From Methanosarcina sp. (GTDB taxonomy: Archaea > Halobacteriota > Methanosarcinia > Methanosarcinales > Methanosarcinaceae), in the NCBI GenBank assembly GCA_003164755.1, contig PLUB01000113.1, positions 1 to 59,111 on the forward strand: a DNA stretch of 59,111 nt. The letters are read 5' to 3'. The notes below the pieces were generated by a model. That model saw only the letters and a program-made list of their open reading frames with translations, searched no databases and was not told where the DNA came from. A program made the translations under genes and the position numbers. The stretch's first letter is position 1, and each line of letters begins with the position of its first letter. Positions 57,315-59,111 of the stretch are shown piece after piece.

Positions 57315-58209
57315 TCATAACCTTCCTTCATTTTTTTGGTATAGATTAAGCTTTGTACAGATAACTACTGAAATCCAGATTGTAGATACAGGAATGAAGG
57401 TTTTCAAGAAATTTATTAACATGAATTGGTGACAATTTGTCGCCCCTGCTATTCCAAACAAACAATCTAGAATGATTTTGGACACAGCAAATATCAGAAG
57501 TGCTATAAATGCCCTTGTACCCGCTGTTTTGTACTTCCAGTGTCAGAAGGTATCCCTTTTCGTACAATCAAGAGATGTGTAACATTCATGCCAAAGAAAG
57601 ATCCTGCAGTATTGGAATTTACCAGAGACAATGCTGTGAGCATAATAGGAATAATGAAAATAAAACAGTAAAAAAATAAATTTTGGCATCTGAAAACTAA
57701 TTCAAAATTCTCTTTTTTGAAAAAGCCATTAATCCTATCACAAAAGGAGTCAATATCCTGATTATCCGATTGTTGAAAACAATGGCAATTCCTCCCCACA
57801 ATGCGGTCGTAAGCGACACATGGCCTGAAGGAAAACCAAGTTTACAAGCTTCTTGAAGACGAAATACTTTAAGAATCTGTTTGTCAGGAAGAGCGAAAAT
57901 GCTTTTCATCACATTCCCATTGAAAGGAGATGTATTTTTTATTCCCAATTCTAGGTTAATGACCCTATTGTCCACAAAATCCGGTCTTGGAAATCTAACT
58001 AATATCTTAAGAGTTTCAGTAACCATGTTTGTCCACAGAAATAGCTGGAACAGAAGAAAACCTTTTTTAAAATCAACACCAAAAATGGCTACAACTATTA
58101 TGGGAACTAAGAACGGGGTCGTCCCCATATTAGTTACATGAATCATGAAATGTGTAAACCATTGATTTCCAAGGAATTGGAGGTAGATTATAGGTTCAGT
58201 TTGGAACAT
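57315..58209 (-). pseudogene. PAP2-superfamily membrane phosphatase, deleted
   Basis: The N-terminal 150 residues (58209-57760) carry PAP2 motifs: KILVRFPRP (motif 1) and FPSGHVSLTTALWGG (motif 2), with transmembrane helices. After GLMAFSK the frame ends (KRILN). Downstream, frames continue as FYCFIFIIPIMLTALSLVNS then NTAGSFFGMNVTHLLIVRKG, the C-terminal membrane part. The segment that should hold motif 3 (SRxYxGxHxxxD, with the catalytic histidine) is absent, so the phosphatase cannot work. Loss of about 60 residues plus frameshifts. Confidence 0.75.
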
Positions 58210-58392
58210 TTAGTATAGCTCCCAAAAAAGGATAGTTTTTCTAAATTTGAATTTTATTTTCTAAAAAAGCAATTTATACTAATTTTAGATCAAATTCTAT
58301 ATTTTAAAGGTCTAATTATAAATTCTGCAAAAACTAAAATGTTTCCAGAAAGTTTACTCTCTGGTAGAAACTGATTTCTTTTTCGGCGAAGT

Positions 58393-58880
58393 TTATTCTT
58401 CTGCAAAGGCCGCATGCAGTTTGCTTTCTTCTTCCTTGGACAAGTTGGTAGCAATGACTTCAAACTTGGATTGTTTCATAGCTTCTACTACCCTATCCTC
58501 AACGGCATCGCTAGTCATCAGAAAGAGAGCTGAAGTTCCTTCAGTCACTTTGCTACGGATCGATTTTATGAAACCTTCATCAATTCCCATATGGGTCATT
58601 GAACCGACTAGAACACCTAGCGCTGCCCCCGCGACTAGACCGACCAAAGGAATGAAGAAAAGGATACCAAATAGTAGACCCCAAAAAGCACCGCTCATGC
58701 ACCTATACGAGTTAAATGAGTCAAATGCGCAGTTTTTGGCTTCTTTTTTCCTTTAACCCAAGTGACTATAGCCGTATCTTGTAGCTTAATCATTTGCTGC
58801 TTACTTAAATCCTCAATTACTTTAAGTTCATTTTTTGCGCTATCAGCGGTATCAAACTTCAAAACTGTTAAAGTTGCCAT
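58393..58880 (-). pseudogene. DUF1269 membrane protein split by a frameshift
   Basis: The first frame (58880-58695) reads MATLTVLKFDTADSAKNELK, then KLQDTAIVTWVKGKKKPKTA, ending LTRIGA at TGA. The second (58698-58393) begins MSGAFWGLLFGILFFIPLVG and includes SRDAVEDR-like SDAVEDRVVEAMKQSKFEVI. Joined as RIGAMSGAFWG they form a full DUF1269 protein (about 160 residues), whose family has this Gly/Ala-rich membrane region. The two overlap as ATGA. A one-base loss best explains it; two coupled polypeptides cannot be excluded. Confidence 0.65.
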
Positions 58881-59111
58881 TACTCAATCTCCTTTTCTGC
58901 TTTTGATTTCTTAATTTTTGTTGACACATAAACAAATACCTAAATTATTTTTAATTAATTGTACAAAAAATAGTCTCGGAATAAAAATTACGGTTCTGGT
59001 GCAAAAATAATATTTCCTCAGTTTGAGACTATAATTCTTGCCTTTGTGTGTTATTTTATCCGTGATGAAATCAATCAAATATCCTAATTGTGAAGGTTTT
59101 TTCTGATTTTG
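58881..59111. other. Upstream region of DUF1269
   Basis: The 230 bases at the right edge hold no gene; an AT-rich promoter-like stretch lies near 58930-58965. Confidence 0.3.

Overview
The window is archaeal and looks like a Methanosarcina-type methanogen. It carries TATA-binding protein, MCM, SBDS, the Rrp4/Rrp41/Rrp42 exosome, an archaeal proteasome alpha subunit, archaeal RNase P proteins, rpl15e/rpl37ae/rpoP, and the YcaO-TfuA pair that modifies methyl-coenzyme M reductase. DNA is AT-rich, intergenic spaces are long, starts are often TTG/GTG with GGTGAT- or GAGG-like ribosome sites, and TATA boxes precede several genes. Species assignment is inference.

Layout. 0-8 kb: an IS5-type deletion derivative, a LarA-family enzyme (minus), then a plus-strand run of a TrmJ-like RNA methyltransferase, MCM, DUF424 and two coiled-coil proteins. 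8-13 kb is accessory and decayed: two hsdR remnants, a membrane protein and a broken Ig-like surface protein. 13-20 kb: a chromosome-organisation operon (coiled-coil protein, SMC, ScpA, and a long ScpB). 20-22 kb: TBP and an AglJ-like glycosyltransferase. 23-33 kb, minus strand: the protein-only RNase P homolog HARP, then the exosome/proteasome/RNase P/ribosome superoperon read from rpl15e down to rpoP. 33-36 kb: a sugar isomerase-like TIM barrel and the UPF0201/UPF0200 pair. 36-39 kb: remnants of IS4 and IS5 transposases and a papain-like surface protein. 39-42 kb: TfuA, YcaO and a HAD phosphatase. 42-59 kb is mostly accessory and decayed, with intact islands: a methyltransferase, tandem UspA genes, DUF202, a phasin-like protein and malate dehydrogenase. 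The rest are frameshifted genes (LysE, DUF302, beta-CASP nuclease, DUF2148, 5'-nucleotidase, PAP2, DUF1269).

What stands out. Three families of small inverted-repeat elements (MITE-like) are visible. One (about 91 bp, termini AGAGGATTTCGATAAAC) has at least six copies. All but one lie directly 5' of a gene or gene fragment, including the smc operon, mdh, rpl37ae-rpoP and HARP, and each has a TATA-like centre. A 302-bp element at the left edge has the same termini and encloses the decayed C-terminus of an IS5-type transposase, which points to the parent element. A second UspA gene is interrupted by one in-frame TAG with an intact frame after it, which matters in a lineage that can read UAG as pyrrolysine. 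Other leads are a roughly 200-residue unrecognised C-terminal domain on ScpB, a multi-stem RNA structure in the rpl15e leader, and RNA-based RNase P proteins encoded 7 kb from HARP.

I found no CRISPR array, rRNA gene or convincing tRNA gene. No wholly new multi-gene system could be demonstrated from sequence alone.
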